Shown here one piece after another: positions 16,706-25,583 of a stretch of 64,000 nt of DNA. Under the pieces are notes generated by a model. It was not told where the DNA came from. It made no database searches and worked only from the letters and a program-made list of their open reading frames with translations. Origin of the DNA: UBA4479 sp963974935 (GTDB lineage Bacteria; Pseudomonadota; Alphaproteobacteria; Rhodospirillales; Casp-alpha2); the NCBI GenBank assembly GCA_963974935.1, contig CAXBEV010000012.1:47421-111420 (forward strand), read 5' to 3'. The translations under genes and the position numbers were made by a program. Positions within the stretch are counted from its first letter, which is position 1, and the number at the start of each line of letters is the position of its first letter.

Positions 16706-17362
16706 GTGGCCGTCCAAAAACATACCGTGAGCTTTGAAAAACTGTCCATAGAAACGCTGGATCAATGGCGTAAAATTCCGTCTGCGATTGCCGGCGATTG
16801 CATGAACCGCACAAATGTCATGTCCGGCGATATGAAGCCCGTCGGCGAAGGCATGACGCTTTGCGGACAAGCACGGACCGTCACCACCATGGTTGGTGAC
16901 AATGGTGCGAGCCACGCGGCCATCGGCATGTTGGAAGCAGGCGAAATCTTGGTGATTGATGCGCGTGCGCACAAGGATACCGCCGTTTGGGGTGGGATTA
17001 TGACTCGGGCTGCGATGCAGCAAAATATTGCCGGCTTGGTCGTCGATGGCGCCGTACGTGATGTCGATGAAATTCGCGAACTTGGCTTTTCAACGTTCGC
17101 GACGGCGATTTCGCCTGCCGGTCCAAGCAAAGGTTTTGGTGGCGTCATTGATGGGATCATTGCGTGTGCCATGTGCCCGGTTAAACCTGGTGACGTCGTC
17201 CTGGGCGACGCTGATGGTGTGACCATCGTACCGCTTGAGCGTCAGGCGAAAATACTCGCAGCGTGCATTGAAAAAATTGCCCAAGAAGAGGCCACCAACG
17301 CCGATACCAAGGGCGGAACGCTGCCCGGGTCCCGCTTCGGTATTACCATCGAAGAAATCTGA
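16706..17362 (+). CDS. RraA-fold aldolase, HMG/CHA-aldolase type (third copy)
   Basis: The 218-residue protein starts at GTG 16706 after AAGGAG. It is nearer to 4-hydroxy-4-methyl-2-oxoglutarate/4-carboxy-4-hydroxy-2-oxoadipate aldolases than the two RraA-like genes at 2.2-3.7 kb, with VVDGAVRDVDEI (catalytic Arg-Asp), ARAHKDTAVWGGIMT and VLGDADGVTIVP. These metal-dependent enzymes cleave a 4-hydroxy-2-oxo acid to pyruvate plus an oxo acid, or decarboxylate oxaloacetate. It stands between the hydratase and the PEP-mutase-family lyase, probably in one operon. Confidence 0.8.
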   Translation: MAVQKHTVSFEKLSIETLDQWRKIPSAIAGDCMNRTNVMSGDMKPVGEGMTLCGQARTVTTMVGDNGASHAAIGMLEAGEILVIDARAHKDTAVWGGIMTRAAMQQNIAGLVVDGAVRDVDEIRELGFSTFATAISPAGPSKGFGGVIDGIIACAMCPVKPGDVVLGDADGVTIVPLERQAKILAACIEKIAQEEATNADTKGGTLPGSRFGITIEEI

Positions 17363-17418
17363 TTGATCAAAAATAAAAATCTTCATTCGATACAGCAAAC
17401 AAGCCGAGGAATCTCTGA

Positions 17419-18276
17419 ATGATTACTTTACGCACATTGTTTCAGCGCGACGAAATGCTCGTGGCACCTGGCGTTTTTGACATGATTTCGGCGAAAGTCG
17501 CGGACTCGTTCGATTTCGATGTCCTTTATATGACCGGCTATGGCGTTGTCGCGTCTCATCTGGGGCTGCCTGACGCCGGAATCGCGACCTACACCGATAT
17601 GGTCAGCCGCGTGCGTCAGATCGCAGGGGGCGTCAAAGCGCCGTTGGTCGCGGACGGCGACACCGGATACGGCGGGTTGTTGAACCTGGAACACACTGTC
17701 GCCGGGTACGAAGCGGCAGGCGCGGCGGCAATTCAAATCGAAGACCAGGAATTCCCAAAAAAGTGTGGCCATATGGCCGGCCGGCGGGTGATCCCGTTGG
17801 AAGACATGGTGCAGAAAATCCGTGTCGCCAAAGACACCCGGAACAGTGATGATTTCTTGATCGTGGCCCGCACCGACGCCCGCACCACCCATGGCTTGGA
17901 TGAGGCGTTGCGTCGTGCCGATGCGTTCGCCGAAGCGGGCGCTGATGTGTTGTTTGTGGAATCGCCCGAGAGCGAAGAAGAAATGCGGACGATTTGTGAG
18001 CGTTTCGACCTGCCGCTATTGGCCAACATGGTCGAAGGTGGGCGGACGCCGGTGTTGACGAAAGACGAGCTGCAGAGCCTCGGCTATAAAATCGCGATCT
18101 TCCCTGGCAGCGGTTTCCTGGCCACTGCAGCCGCGCTGGATGCGACATACAAACAGCTGAAAAACCACGGCTCAACTGCCGGGTCGAATGTGCCGTTTTA
18201 TCCGTTCGCGGATTTCAGCAGCTTGATGGGCTTCGATAAGGTCTACGCGTTCGATAAAAAGTATCGGCAAGACTAG
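17419..18276 (+). CDS. Isocitrate lyase/PEP mutase family lyase
   Basis: The 285-residue TIM-barrel protein carries the family signature KKCGHM (near residue 115) with the flexible-loop cysteine, and the metal-binding VADGDTGYGG and IQIEDQEFP motifs. Members include 2-methylisocitrate lyase, 2,3-dimethylmalate lyase, oxaloacetate decarboxylase and carboxyvinyl-carboxyphosphonate phosphorylmutase. With the catalytic cysteine present, a C-C lyase is more likely than a mutase. Coming after an aconitase-family hydratase, it may cleave the hydroxy-dicarboxylate formed by that enzyme. The stop is only 2 bases from the stop of the convergent sulfurtransferase gene. Confidence 0.8.
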   Translation: MITLRTLFQRDEMLVAPGVFDMISAKVADSFDFDVLYMTGYGVVASHLGLPDAGIATYTDMVSRVRQIAGGVKAPLVADGDTGYGGLLNLEHTVAGYEAAGAAAIQIEDQEFPKKCGHMAGRRVIPLEDMVQKIRVAKDTRNSDDFLIVARTDARTTHGLDEALRRADAFAEAGADVLFVESPESEEEMRTICERFDLPLLANMVEGGRTPVLTKDELQSLGYKIAIFPGSGFLATAAALDATYKQLKNHGSTAGSNVPFYPFADFSSLMGFDKVYAFDKKYRQD

Positions 18277-18278
18277 GT

Positions 18279-19106
18279 CTATTTCGCAGGCTTGGATATG
18301 GGGAGACCGTCGCGGTTGCCCCATTCCTGCCAGGAGCCCACGTAGTTGCGGATGCGCGGGTAATTGAGCAATCGAAGCGCCAAATAGGCATGCGCGGATC
18401 GATATCCGGTGTTGCAGTATAGCGTGACGTCTTTGTCGGGGGTGATGCCCTTCGTCTCAAAGGCTTCACGCAACGCCGTCGCCGGTTTCATGCAGCCAGT
18501 GTCGTGGTCGTATAGGTCTTCCCAGTCGAGATGCTTGGCGGTTGGAATGGCGCCGCCGTGACGCGCCCTTTTGTCGACGCCGATAAATTCATCGTGGCTA
18601 CGGTTATCGACGATGACGCAATCAGGGTCTTCCATGGCCGTTAAAACACTTTGGTACGTCGCAACCGTGTTTGCGGCAGGCGAAGCGTCGAATTTCTGAG
18701 GCTTCGGCGGGTCGCTCTCGGTTTCGATCGCGAGGCCGGCTTCCGTCCAAGCGTTTATGCCGCCGTCCAAGACGTGAACATCCTTATGGCCAAGGTATTC
18801 CGCAAACCAAAACCCGCGCGCCGCGCACATGTCGGTGAACGCGCCATAAAAGACGATGGTGTCGGTGTCGCGCACACCGCGCCACCCCAACATATTCGCC
18901 CACATGCGCGTAAATGCGTCCAGGGGCGCTGGGTCGGTATCGTCCGTGTTCACAAAATACAGATCAAAATGCCGCGCGCCGACGATCCGGCCTTTCGCAT
19001 ACATCTCTGCTGGTCGCGTATCGATGATGGTGAGGCCCGGTTGGCCCATTCGAGCCTGCAATGTTTCGGGCGACCAAAGTAAATCGGGGTTGGCGTAGCC
19101 TTGCAT
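18279..19106 (-). CDS. Two-domain rhodanese-type sulfurtransferase
   Basis: The 275-residue protein has an inactive N-terminal rhodanese domain (about 10-125) and an active C-terminal one (about 150-270). The catalytic Cys231 lies in LYCNTGYRSAH. The loop C-N-T-G-Y-R is nearer the thiosulfate sulfurtransferase than the 3-mercaptopyruvate type (CGSGVTA). It is the last gene of a minus-strand group with the CoA-transferase two bases upstream, so it may detoxify or transfer sulfur released in that pathway. No signal peptide is seen. Confidence 0.85.
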   Translation of the reverse strand: MQGYANPDLLWSPETLQARMGQPGLTIIDTRPAEMYAKGRIVGARHFDLYFVNTDDTDPAPLDAFTRMWANMLGWRGVRDTDTIVFYGAFTDMCAARGFWFAEYLGHKDVHVLDGGINAWTEAGLAIETESDPPKPQKFDASPAANTVATYQSVLTAMEDPDCVIVDNRSHDEFIGVDKRARHGGAIPTAKHLDWEDLYDHDTGCMKPATALREAFETKGITPDKDVTLYCNTGYRSAHAYLALRLLNYPRIRNYVGSWQEWGNRDGLPISKPAK

Positions 19107-19108
19107 TT

Positions 19109-20317
19109 CTAAATCACACCTTCGTCTTTGAGTGCCTGCACTTCTTCTGCGGACATGCCGAGTTCTTCGGTGAAAATTTCGTCATTGTGCTGACCTTTTC
19201 TGGCACCGCCATGGCGAACTTTGCCAGGCGTTGCCGACATGAACGGAAACGCGTTGGTCATACGCATTTTGCCGAGGTCTTCATCTTCAATCTCGACGAT
19301 ATCGTCACGCGCTTGATACTGCGGGTCTTGGAAAATCTGATCAATAGTGTAGGCGGGGCCGATGGCGGCTTCCGCTTTTTCAAATTCATCCAGCACGGTG
19401 GCGAGGTCGTGTTTGGCGATCCACGTCGCGACGATGCCGTCGACTTCGTCGATATGTTCGACACGCCCTTGCGGTGTTTGAAAGCGCGGGTCTGCGGCAA
19501 CATCTGCACCACCGCACAAGGTGAGAACGCGTTTGACGATGGTTGGCGCATTCGTGGACACCGCCACCCAATGCCCATCTTTGGTTTGATAGGTGTTGCG
19601 TGGCGCATTGTTTTTAGAACGATTGCCGATGCGTTCCTGAATGACACCCAGTTGGTCGAACTGCAGCGGTTGCGGGCCCATGACCTGGAACAGCGGTTCG
19701 TAAATCGATAGATCGATAAACTGACCAACGCCAGATTTTTGCGCGTCGCGATGATACAGCGCAAACATCGCGGCGAATGTGCCATACGCAGCCGCAATGC
19801 CGTCGGCGAGGCCGAAATTCGGCAGGGTCGGCGGGCCGCCGGCGGTGCCGGTGACGGCAGCAAATCCCGAAAATGCCTCAGCAATGGTACCAAACCCCGG
19901 GCGGTTCTTATAGGGGCCGGTTTGACCGTAGCCGGTGACGCGGATCATCACCAGACGCGGGTTGATCGCGTGCAGGTCTTCCCACCCCAGACCCCATTTT
20001 TCCATGGTCCCGGTGCGAAAGTTTTCGATCAATACGTCGGTGGTTTTGATCAGCTTTTTAAAGACTTCTTGGCCCTTTTCCGTGCCGAAATTCAATGTCA
20101 CACAGCGCTTGTTTCGGTTCGCCATTTTGAACCAAAGCCCGACGCCGTCTTTTTGGTATCCGGTGTTGCGTAGCACGTCACCGCGCGGGTGTTCGACTTT
20201 GATCACATCGGCGCCGAAATCACCCATCAACATACCGATGGTTGGCCCGGCGATGACGGTGGACGCGTCGACGACGCGGAGCCCGTCCAGTGGAGATGCT
20301 TTGGCTTCGTCACTCAT
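19109..20317 (-). CDS. Family III (CaiB/BaiF) CoA-transferase
   Basis: The 402-residue protein has the family III CoA-transferase opening PLDGLRVVDASTVIAGPTIG, the VEHPRGDVLR and LIENFRTGTMEKWGLG motifs, and the catalytic aspartate in NFGLADGIAAA (Asp172). These enzymes move CoA between carboxylic acids through an acyl-aspartyl intermediate. I chose the start at 20317 (MSDEAKAS), where family similarity begins. The C-terminus lies 2 bases from the sulfurtransferase. With the CitE-like and PEP-mutase-like lyases on the same strand it may activate a dicarboxylate as a CoA thioester. Confidence 0.9.
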   Translation of the reverse strand: MSDEAKASPLDGLRVVDASTVIAGPTIGMLMGDFGADVIKVEHPRGDVLRNTGYQKDGVGLWFKMANRNKRCVTLNFGTEKGQEVFKKLIKTTDVLIENFRTGTMEKWGLGWEDLHAINPRLVMIRVTGYGQTGPYKNRPGFGTIAEAFSGFAAVTGTAGGPPTLPNFGLADGIAAAYGTFAAMFALYHRDAQKSGVGQFIDLSIYEPLFQVMGPQPLQFDQLGVIQERIGNRSKNNAPRNTYQTKDGHWVAVSTNAPTIVKRVLTLCGGADVAADPRFQTPQGRVEHIDEVDGIVATWIAKHDLATVLDEFEKAEAAIGPAYTIDQIFQDPQYQARDDIVEIEDEDLGKMRMTNAFPFMSATPGKVRHGGARKGQHNDEIFTEELGMSAEEVQALKDEGVI

Positions 20318-20327
20318 ATCGGCGCCC

Positions 20328-21218
20328 TTAGGCCAAGCCGGGTTCAGGGACGGCAAAATCGTCCGGTCGCAAAAAGATCGTGGTACGGCGTGCAAAACGC
20401 GGCAACGCGGCATCAAATGCTTCGCGCCGGTGCCATAGACGCGCATTGTCCCACATCACCACATCGCCGTTGCGCCAGGTGTGAGTATAGATCAAATCGT
20501 CTTGCAGCATATGTTGGTTGACGGCGTCGATGAGTTCTTTGCTTTCGTCTTCGTTGAGGCCGTCGATGCCCAGCGTCTTGTTGGGATCAAGATAGATCGA
20601 TTTTTGCCCGGTCGCCGGATTTTCTAAAATGATGTCGTGCGTCGCCGGCGGGGTCCGGTCTTCGATCTTTTTCATGGTTGCTGGGTCTTTGACGAAATCC
20701 CGTTGCGTCGAGGACTCCGCTTTCATGCCGTATTTCGCCGTCGCACGTCGGCCCTCCAATTGCTTTTTCAGGTTGTCCGGCATGGTGTCGTAGCCGAGCT
20801 TGGTATTGCAGTACGACGTCTGACCGGTCCCTTCAGGGACCTCGACAGCATAAAACACTGAGCCGCTCGCGGGGCGTTCGCGATAAATCTGATCATGATG
20901 CCAGTAAATTTCATAGGTGCCCAAGCCACCCATGGGTGTGCCGTCGGGGCGCCGTAACGCTGTGATGTAGATGATTTCGGGGTGCAGCGGTGACAGCATG
21001 TCGTCGCGGACGAGGACATCTAAATCGCCGAACCGCTTGCTGTATTCGACCTGCTCCCGCTCGCTCAGACTTTGGCGACGGAATAGCAAAAGCGGCTCGT
21101 CCTGCCAGCATTTGTAAATCGCTTCAAATGTGTTGTCGTCTAGGTTGGCAAGATCGACATCGAGGATCTCAAGCCCAAACGTTTCTTTCAGGGAGCGGGT
21201 TTGAAGCGTCATGGCCAT
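20328..21218 (-). CDS. TauD/TfdA-type Fe(II)/2-oxoglutarate dioxygenase (first copy)
   Basis: The 296-residue enzyme has the TauD fold and the facial triad H107-x-D109 (YWHHDQIY) plus a distal histidine in NARLWHRREAF; a later arginine (RRTTIFLR) would bind 2-oxoglutarate. Family members hydroxylate taurine, sulfonates, 2,4-D or similar acids, often releasing a leaving group such as sulfite. The gene sits 10 bases from the CoA-transferase start and on the same strand. The substrate cannot be read from sequence. Confidence 0.85.
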   Translation of the reverse strand: MAMTLQTRSLKETFGLEILDVDLANLDDNTFEAIYKCWQDEPLLLFRRQSLSEREQVEYSKRFGDLDVLVRDDMLSPLHPEIIYITALRRPDGTPMGGLGTYEIYWHHDQIYRERPASGSVFYAVEVPEGTGQTSYCNTKLGYDTMPDNLKKQLEGRRATAKYGMKAESSTQRDFVKDPATMKKIEDRTPPATHDIILENPATGQKSIYLDPNKTLGIDGLNEDESKELIDAVNQHMLQDDLIYTHTWRNGDVVMWDNARLWHRREAFDAALPRFARRTTIFLRPDDFAVPEPGLA

Positions 21219-21277
21219 GGTTTCCTTCGGATGGGGGCTTTTGGTTTGATTTTTATTTTGGATGATGTGGAGCGGTG

Positions 21278-22189
21278 TCAGTTTAGGCCTTTTGCCATGA
21301 TCGCATCATAGCGAGCCAGCAATCGTTCTGCCCGCACTGCGACCGGCACATCAATCATTTTGCCGTCAACCTTGATGGCACCGATACCTTGTTGTTTGGC
21401 GTCTTCGTAGGCCGCAATAATTCGCCGGGCCGCCTCGACTTCCTCGGCACTTGGCGTAAATTCTTCGTTCAAGATCGCAACCCCTGACGGGTGAATGACG
21501 CTCGCCGCCTCGAAGCCGAATTTTCGTGACCGCCGAACGGTGGCCCGAAAATTGTCGATGTCGGTGTAGTCGGCAACCGTGCCGATGAAGCCCATGGCCA
21601 TGATCTGTGCAGCCTTCGCGGCGATGACGAGGGTTTGCTTTGGCATCAGCAGGGTTTCTGTATCCGGCGTCATGCCGACGTCGAGGGCAAAGTCTTCGCC
21701 GCCCAAATTCATGCCGACATTGCGCGCACTGCCGCGTGCGACGTCGACGGCCTTAAAATAGGCGCTGGCGGTCTCAAGCATCGGGATCAATCTAACATCG
21801 CCACTGGGCCTGCCAGCCTCGCGCTCAACTTCGCTGACAAGCTCATCCACGAGTTTCAAGTGCCCGGGGCCGTCCACTTTCGTCACGAACAACGCTTTGG
21901 CACCTGCTTTCACAGCGGCTTCCACGTCTTTGACCATATGGCGGAGCGGACGATTGATGCGGACCGTTGCATCGGCGCCGGATTGGGTGACGGAGGCAAT
22001 GGAGTCCGGCAGCATATCGCGTGCTCGTGCCCGTTCAGATTCCGGCACGCTGTCTTCCAGGTCCAGAATGATCGCATCGGCGGCACGGGTGTGTGCTTTA
22101 GCAATAAAGCGTTCGCTATTTGCAGGTACGTAAAGCAGTGAACGCCAAACAATCTCTTGTTTAGGGGTGCCGTTCGATCCTTCGGTCAT
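21278..22189 (-). CDS. HpcH/HpaI aldolase family, CitE-like (malyl-CoA lyase/thioesterase-type)
   Basis: The 303-residue protein is CitE-like, with WRSLLYVPANSERFIAKA at the start, DAIILDLEDSVPESER, VRINRPLRHM and the metal-site glutamate/aspartate region MNLGGEDFALDVG. Such proteins cleave malyl-CoA, citramalyl-CoA or related hydroxyacyl-CoAs, or hydrolyse them. It lies between a TauD-type dioxygenase and a PEP-mutase-family lyase on the same strand. Together with the CoA-transferase this suggests a CoA-dependent step in degradation of a branched or substituted dicarboxylate. Confidence 0.8.
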   Translation of the reverse strand: MTEGSNGTPKQEIVWRSLLYVPANSERFIAKAHTRAADAIILDLEDSVPESERARARDMLPDSIASVTQSGADATVRINRPLRHMVKDVEAAVKAGAKALFVTKVDGPGHLKLVDELVSEVEREAGRPSGDVRLIPMLETASAYFKAVDVARGSARNVGMNLGGEDFALDVGMTPDTETLLMPKQTLVIAAKAAQIMAMGFIGTVADYTDIDNFRATVRRSRKFGFEAASVIHPSGVAILNEEFTPSAEEVEAARRIIAAYEDAKQQGIGAIKVDGKMIDVPVAVRAERLLARYDAIMAKGLN

Positions 22190-22201
22190 GCTGGCATCCT
22201 T

Positions 22202-23065
22202 TTACGACGAAGGGGTTTGGAATTTTGTGCGTAACTCGTTCCAATAGTCCGAATGGAAACGCTTAAAGCGATCGCCGACGCTCATGCCGACGCTGCTGGG
22301 GGGCTGATTGGTGCGGTTCAGCTCGTCCAATACTTTGTCGCAGGCGTTAAAGATCGTCGCCGTCAGCATCGAGGGTAGAATCGCGATGCGATATCCCATT
22401 TCTTCGGCGTCGGCCAAATTGAGGTCCGGCGTTTTCCCGCCGACGACCACATTCAAAAGGCACGGCCCTTTGACCTGCTTGGGAATGGCAACCAGCTCTT
22501 CCATGTCTTTTGCCGCTTCGACGAATGCCACGTCAGCGCCTGCTTCAAGGGCCGCGTTGGCGCGTTCAAGCGCATCATCAAAGCCGGTGACGGCGTTCGC
22601 GTCGGTGCGTGCGATGATCACGAAATCCGGGTCTCGCCGTGCAGCGACGGCAGCGCGGATCTTTGCCAGATACTCGTCCAGCGGAATCAACTCTTTCCCA
22701 TCCAGATGACCACATCGCTTAGGGCTGACTTGGTCTTCGATATGGATGGCCGAGACGCCGGCGCGTTCATATTCATTGACGGTGCGCGTCATATTGATCT
22801 CGTTGCCGTAGCCGGTGTCGGCGTCGGCGATCACGGGAATATCCACGGTCCGCGCGATCACTGACGCGTTGGCGACCATCTCGGTTTGCGTGATCAGGCC
22901 AAGATCGGGATACCCTAGTGACATTGATGTGCCGGCACCCGTCATGTAGACGACCGGGAAGCCCGCTTGTTCGACCAGTCGTGCGGTAATCCCGTCATAG
23001 ACGCCAGGGGCGCGGATCAGTTCGTTTTTTGCGAGTAGTTGTCTGAGCACGGATGCATTGGTCAA
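22202..23065 (-). CDS. Isocitrate lyase/PEP mutase family lyase (second copy)
   Basis: The 287-residue protein shares the fold and motifs of the gene at 17419: VIADADTGYGN, IHIEDQVSPKRCGHLDGKEL with the active-site cysteine, and IIARTDANAV. It resembles 2-methylisocitrate lyase and 2,3-dimethylmalate lyase. It ends 12 bases before the start of the CitE-like gene, so they are probably co-transcribed. Having two divergent copies in one window suggests two different hydroxy-dicarboxylates, or different stages of one route; this is inference. Confidence 0.8.
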   Translation of the reverse strand: MTNASVLRQLLAKNELIRAPGVYDGITARLVEQAGFPVVYMTGAGTSMSLGYPDLGLITQTEMVANASVIARTVDIPVIADADTGYGNEINMTRTVNEYERAGVSAIHIEDQVSPKRCGHLDGKELIPLDEYLAKIRAAVAARRDPDFVIIARTDANAVTGFDDALERANAALEAGADVAFVEAAKDMEELVAIPKQVKGPCLLNVVVGGKTPDLNLADAEEMGYRIAILPSMLTATIFNACDKVLDELNRTNQPPSSVGMSVGDRFKRFHSDYWNELRTKFQTPSS

Positions 23066-23089
23066 TTCGTCTCTCCAAGGTGAGGGGCT

Positions 23090-24214
23090 TTACGTGGCGG
23101 CTGTGCCTTCAGGTGCCGTCATGCCCAGATGTGTCGCTTGACGCTGTTCGAACGCAAGGCAGCGTTCGTCGTAGTGTTGGCCGCGGATGCCACCACGCAC
23201 GGTGCCGGGGGCCGTGGACCGGAAATAGGCGCCCCAGCTTTCAGGAAGGCGAACAGAATCCGGTGGTGCCAACCACAAGCGGCTGAGCAGGCGCTTATCT
23301 TCAGGGGTGTCGTGATCAATGTAATCCGTCCTGGAATGCAGCATCACGTGGTTGTTCAGAATTTGCAGATCGCCGGGCTCAAGATACATCGTAAACATAA
23401 TCTCGGGTCGGGATAGGATGTCGTCTAATAGGTCTGTGACTTCGACCTGCGCTGGGGTCAGGGGTGGCACGCCTGCAATCTGTTGCGCGGTGCGCACACG
23501 GTTTCTGTTCCATTTTGCGAACAGCCGTCCGTCTTCGAAGTCGAACAGGGGTTGCGGATAATAGGGGCCTTCGTCGTCTGCTTGTTCGTTTTGTCGGCTG
23601 AAGAAAAATGCGCTGTGGTGCGCAACCTCGGCTAAATCTGGGCGTTCGTCACTCAAGGCCTGCCATGCGGACACGCTCGAAGAAATCATGCTCTGGCCGC
23701 CGGATTTGGCTTTGTTATAGCAAGCCAGCGTGACCAGATCGCAGCCGTCGGTATGAAAATCGAGCTTCGCATTGGATGAATAGCCGCGCCCGGTTTTTGC
23801 ACGGTAATCGGTGCCGACATCGCGGACCTGGGAAATATATTGTGATGCAATGCCTTGCGGGCGGGCGACGCCGGTGTGTAGGCCGATGGCCCAATTCAGC
23901 AGCTCAAATTCCTTTTCGCTGACGTCGCGCCGGGGCAGGCCACTTAACAAGGCAATGCCAAGTCCGTGGTGCGCCATGTTTATGGCGGCAGCGATGGTCG
24001 CGCGCGCGGGACCCAGGTCAAATTCATCAGCCGTATAGTCAAAAAATGGGCGATCTTGATTAAACGTAGACCGGATCATGTTGCGAAGATGGTCGCGCGC
24101 CGTGTCATCCAATGAAAAACGCCAGTTTGCATTTTGATGAAGGTCGGAAACTTTCCAGCCCGCCCGTGCGTCGAACTTGATCGCGTCCAATGGTGACGTC
24201 CTTTTCGTGATCAT
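23090..24214 (-). CDS. TauD/TfdA-type Fe(II)/2-oxoglutarate dioxygenase (second copy)
   Basis: The 374-residue protein is longer than the first TauD copy and resembles the gamma-butyrobetaine-hydroxylase/clavaminate-synthase-like branch. The iron ligands H154-x-D156 lie in LDFHTDGCDL and the distal histidine in NNHVMLHSRTDY, with a following arginine in LLSRLWLAP. It heads a minus-strand group ending at 18279. The 140-base upstream region has an inverted repeat (GCAGCGT at 24227-24233 and its complement at 24250-24256) that could be a regulatory site. Substrate unknown. Confidence 0.8.
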   Translation of the reverse strand: MITKRTSPLDAIKFDARAGWKVSDLHQNANWRFSLDDTARDHLRNMIRSTFNQDRPFFDYTADEFDLGPARATIAAAINMAHHGLGIALLSGLPRRDVSEKEFELLNWAIGLHTGVARPQGIASQYISQVRDVGTDYRAKTGRGYSSNAKLDFHTDGCDLVTLACYNKAKSGGQSMISSSVSAWQALSDERPDLAEVAHHSAFFFSRQNEQADDEGPYYPQPLFDFEDGRLFAKWNRNRVRTAQQIAGVPPLTPAQVEVTDLLDDILSRPEIMFTMYLEPGDLQILNNHVMLHSRTDYIDHDTPEDKRLLSRLWLAPPDSVRLPESWGAYFRSTAPGTVRGGIRGQHYDERCLAFEQRQATHLGMTAPEGTAAT

Positions 24215-24354
24215 TGACTGCTTGTTGCAGCGTTAAGGTCACCAAATTTACGCTGCTATTGCACGATGTCAAATTAGCCCCAAACGGCGCAGCGGGTCCT
24301 GGGATATACCGGGACGACGACGTTCGGTTCATTATATTGTTTTTATGATTGGCT

Positions 24355-25398
24355 TCACTTTTGTGGGGGGGCGGTTGAACCTCTAACCACCAGATTGACT
24401 TCGAGCTCAGTGTATTCCGGCACCGTTTCATCGTTCAGGCGCGCTAAAAGATAATCTGCGGCGGCGCGCCCCATTTCTTCGGAAGGCACCTGCATTGTCG
24501 TAAGCGGCGGCTGGATATGCTTTGAAAGAGGTAGATCGTCAAATCCGGTGACGGATACGGTCTTAGGCACGTTGATGCCTGTCGCCTGACATTCGAGCAT
24601 GGCACCATAGGCTAAAACATCGTTGCCGCAGACCACAGCCGTGGGGCGGTCTTTTGCGGCCATCAATCTTTTCATGATTTGTCGACTGGCGGACACACTG
24701 TATTCGCACTCATGAATCATGTCCCGCGCGATGTCGATGTTGTGGTCGCTAAGTGTTTCCAAGATGCCTGACAATCTGTCCCGCGCACGGTCGTTATCGC
24801 GAGTGATGCCGGAAATCACGCCAAATTTTCGGTGTCCGATATCAATCAGATATTTGATCTGCCGTGATGCTGCGTCGAAGTTATCGAAACCGACGCATGG
24901 GTGACCCGAGTCCGGATCGAATGACCACGTGTTGACGAACGGCAAATTGCTTGCAAGCAGCCGTTCATATAGGCGCGGATGGTGGTCTTGGCCGATCAGC
25001 ATCATGCCGTCGACACCTCGTAAGATCAGGCGCTCGGCCTGCGTTCGCTCTTCGTCCGGGGAATAGTCGGAACTCGCAATAAAAAGGGTGTAGCCGGCAT
25101 TTTGCAGATGTTCTTGAAAAGCCTGTATTCCTTTTGCGAAGATCGCGTTGTCCAGGGTCGGCACGATGACGCCGATGGTGCGGGAGCGTTGGGATGCGAG
25201 CGCCTGGGCAGCGCCGTGTGGGATATACCCAAGTTTTTCCACGGCCGTGCGAATACGATTGCGGCGCTCCTCGCGTACAAGGTCCGCGTTCGATAAATAT
25301 CGTGAAACGGTCGCCGTTGAGACTTCAGCAAGTTCTGCTACATCGTGAAGCGTCGGTGCCGGCGCATGATTGTTTTGTAAGCGTTTTCTTTTTGGCAC
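24355..25398 (-). CDS. LacI-family transcriptional regulator
   Basis: The 347-residue protein has a LacI-type helix-turn-helix (residues 16-36, TLHDVAELAEVSTATVSRYL) with hinge region AAQALASQRS, then a periplasmic-binding-protein-like sensor domain (about 65-340, from TIGVIVPTLDNAIFAKG to TMQVPSEEMG). It is transcribed divergently from a TRAP transporter operon. A LacI-type operator lies in the shared promoter region, so it probably represses that operon and responds to the imported substrate or a product. The gene is slightly longer at its N-terminus (KRKRLQNNHAP) than most. Confidence 0.9.
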   Translation of the reverse strand: MPKRKRLQNNHAPAPTLHDVAELAEVSTATVSRYLSNADLVREERRNRIRTAVEKLGYIPHGAAQALASQRSRTIGVIVPTLDNAIFAKGIQAFQEHLQNAGYTLFIASSDYSPDEERTQAERLILRGVDGMMLIGQDHHPRLYERLLASNLPFVNTWSFDPDSGHPCVGFDNFDAASRQIKYLIDIGHRKFGVISGITRDNDRARDRLSGILETLSDHNIDIARDMIHECEYSVSASRQIMKRLMAAKDRPTAVVCGNDVLAYGAMLECQATGINVPKTVSVTGFDDLPLSKHIQPPLTTMQVPSEEMGRAAADYLLARLNDETVPEYTELEVNLVVRGSTAPPQK

Positions 25399-25499
25399 AA
25401 TGATCTCAATATCGCTGAAGATTGCTTATTTATCGCACATAAATGACAGAATGCCCAACATAATGCCAATTTTTTTGTGATTTTCCAATTAAAATCATA

Positions 25500-25557
25500 T
25501 TGACAATTGGTATTTCTTAGAGTCAGAATTGCTACATAAATGTAAGCGTTTACATTT
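25500..25557 (+). promoter_or_regulatory. Promoter with LacI-type operator for the TRAP operon
   Basis: TTGACA at 25500-25505 forms a perfect -35 hexamer. CAGAAT at 25524-25529, 18 bases downstream, is a plausible -10. An inverted repeat follows at 25538-25557: AAATGTAA, spacer GCGT, TTACATTT. This is the usual shape of a LacI-family operator with a central CG, and it would overlap the transcription start, fitting repression by the divergent regulator. The TRAP operon begins at 25584 after GGAGGGG. Confidence 0.7.
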
Positions 25558-25583
25558 TTAAAAAGAAAGATTCGGAGGGGCAC

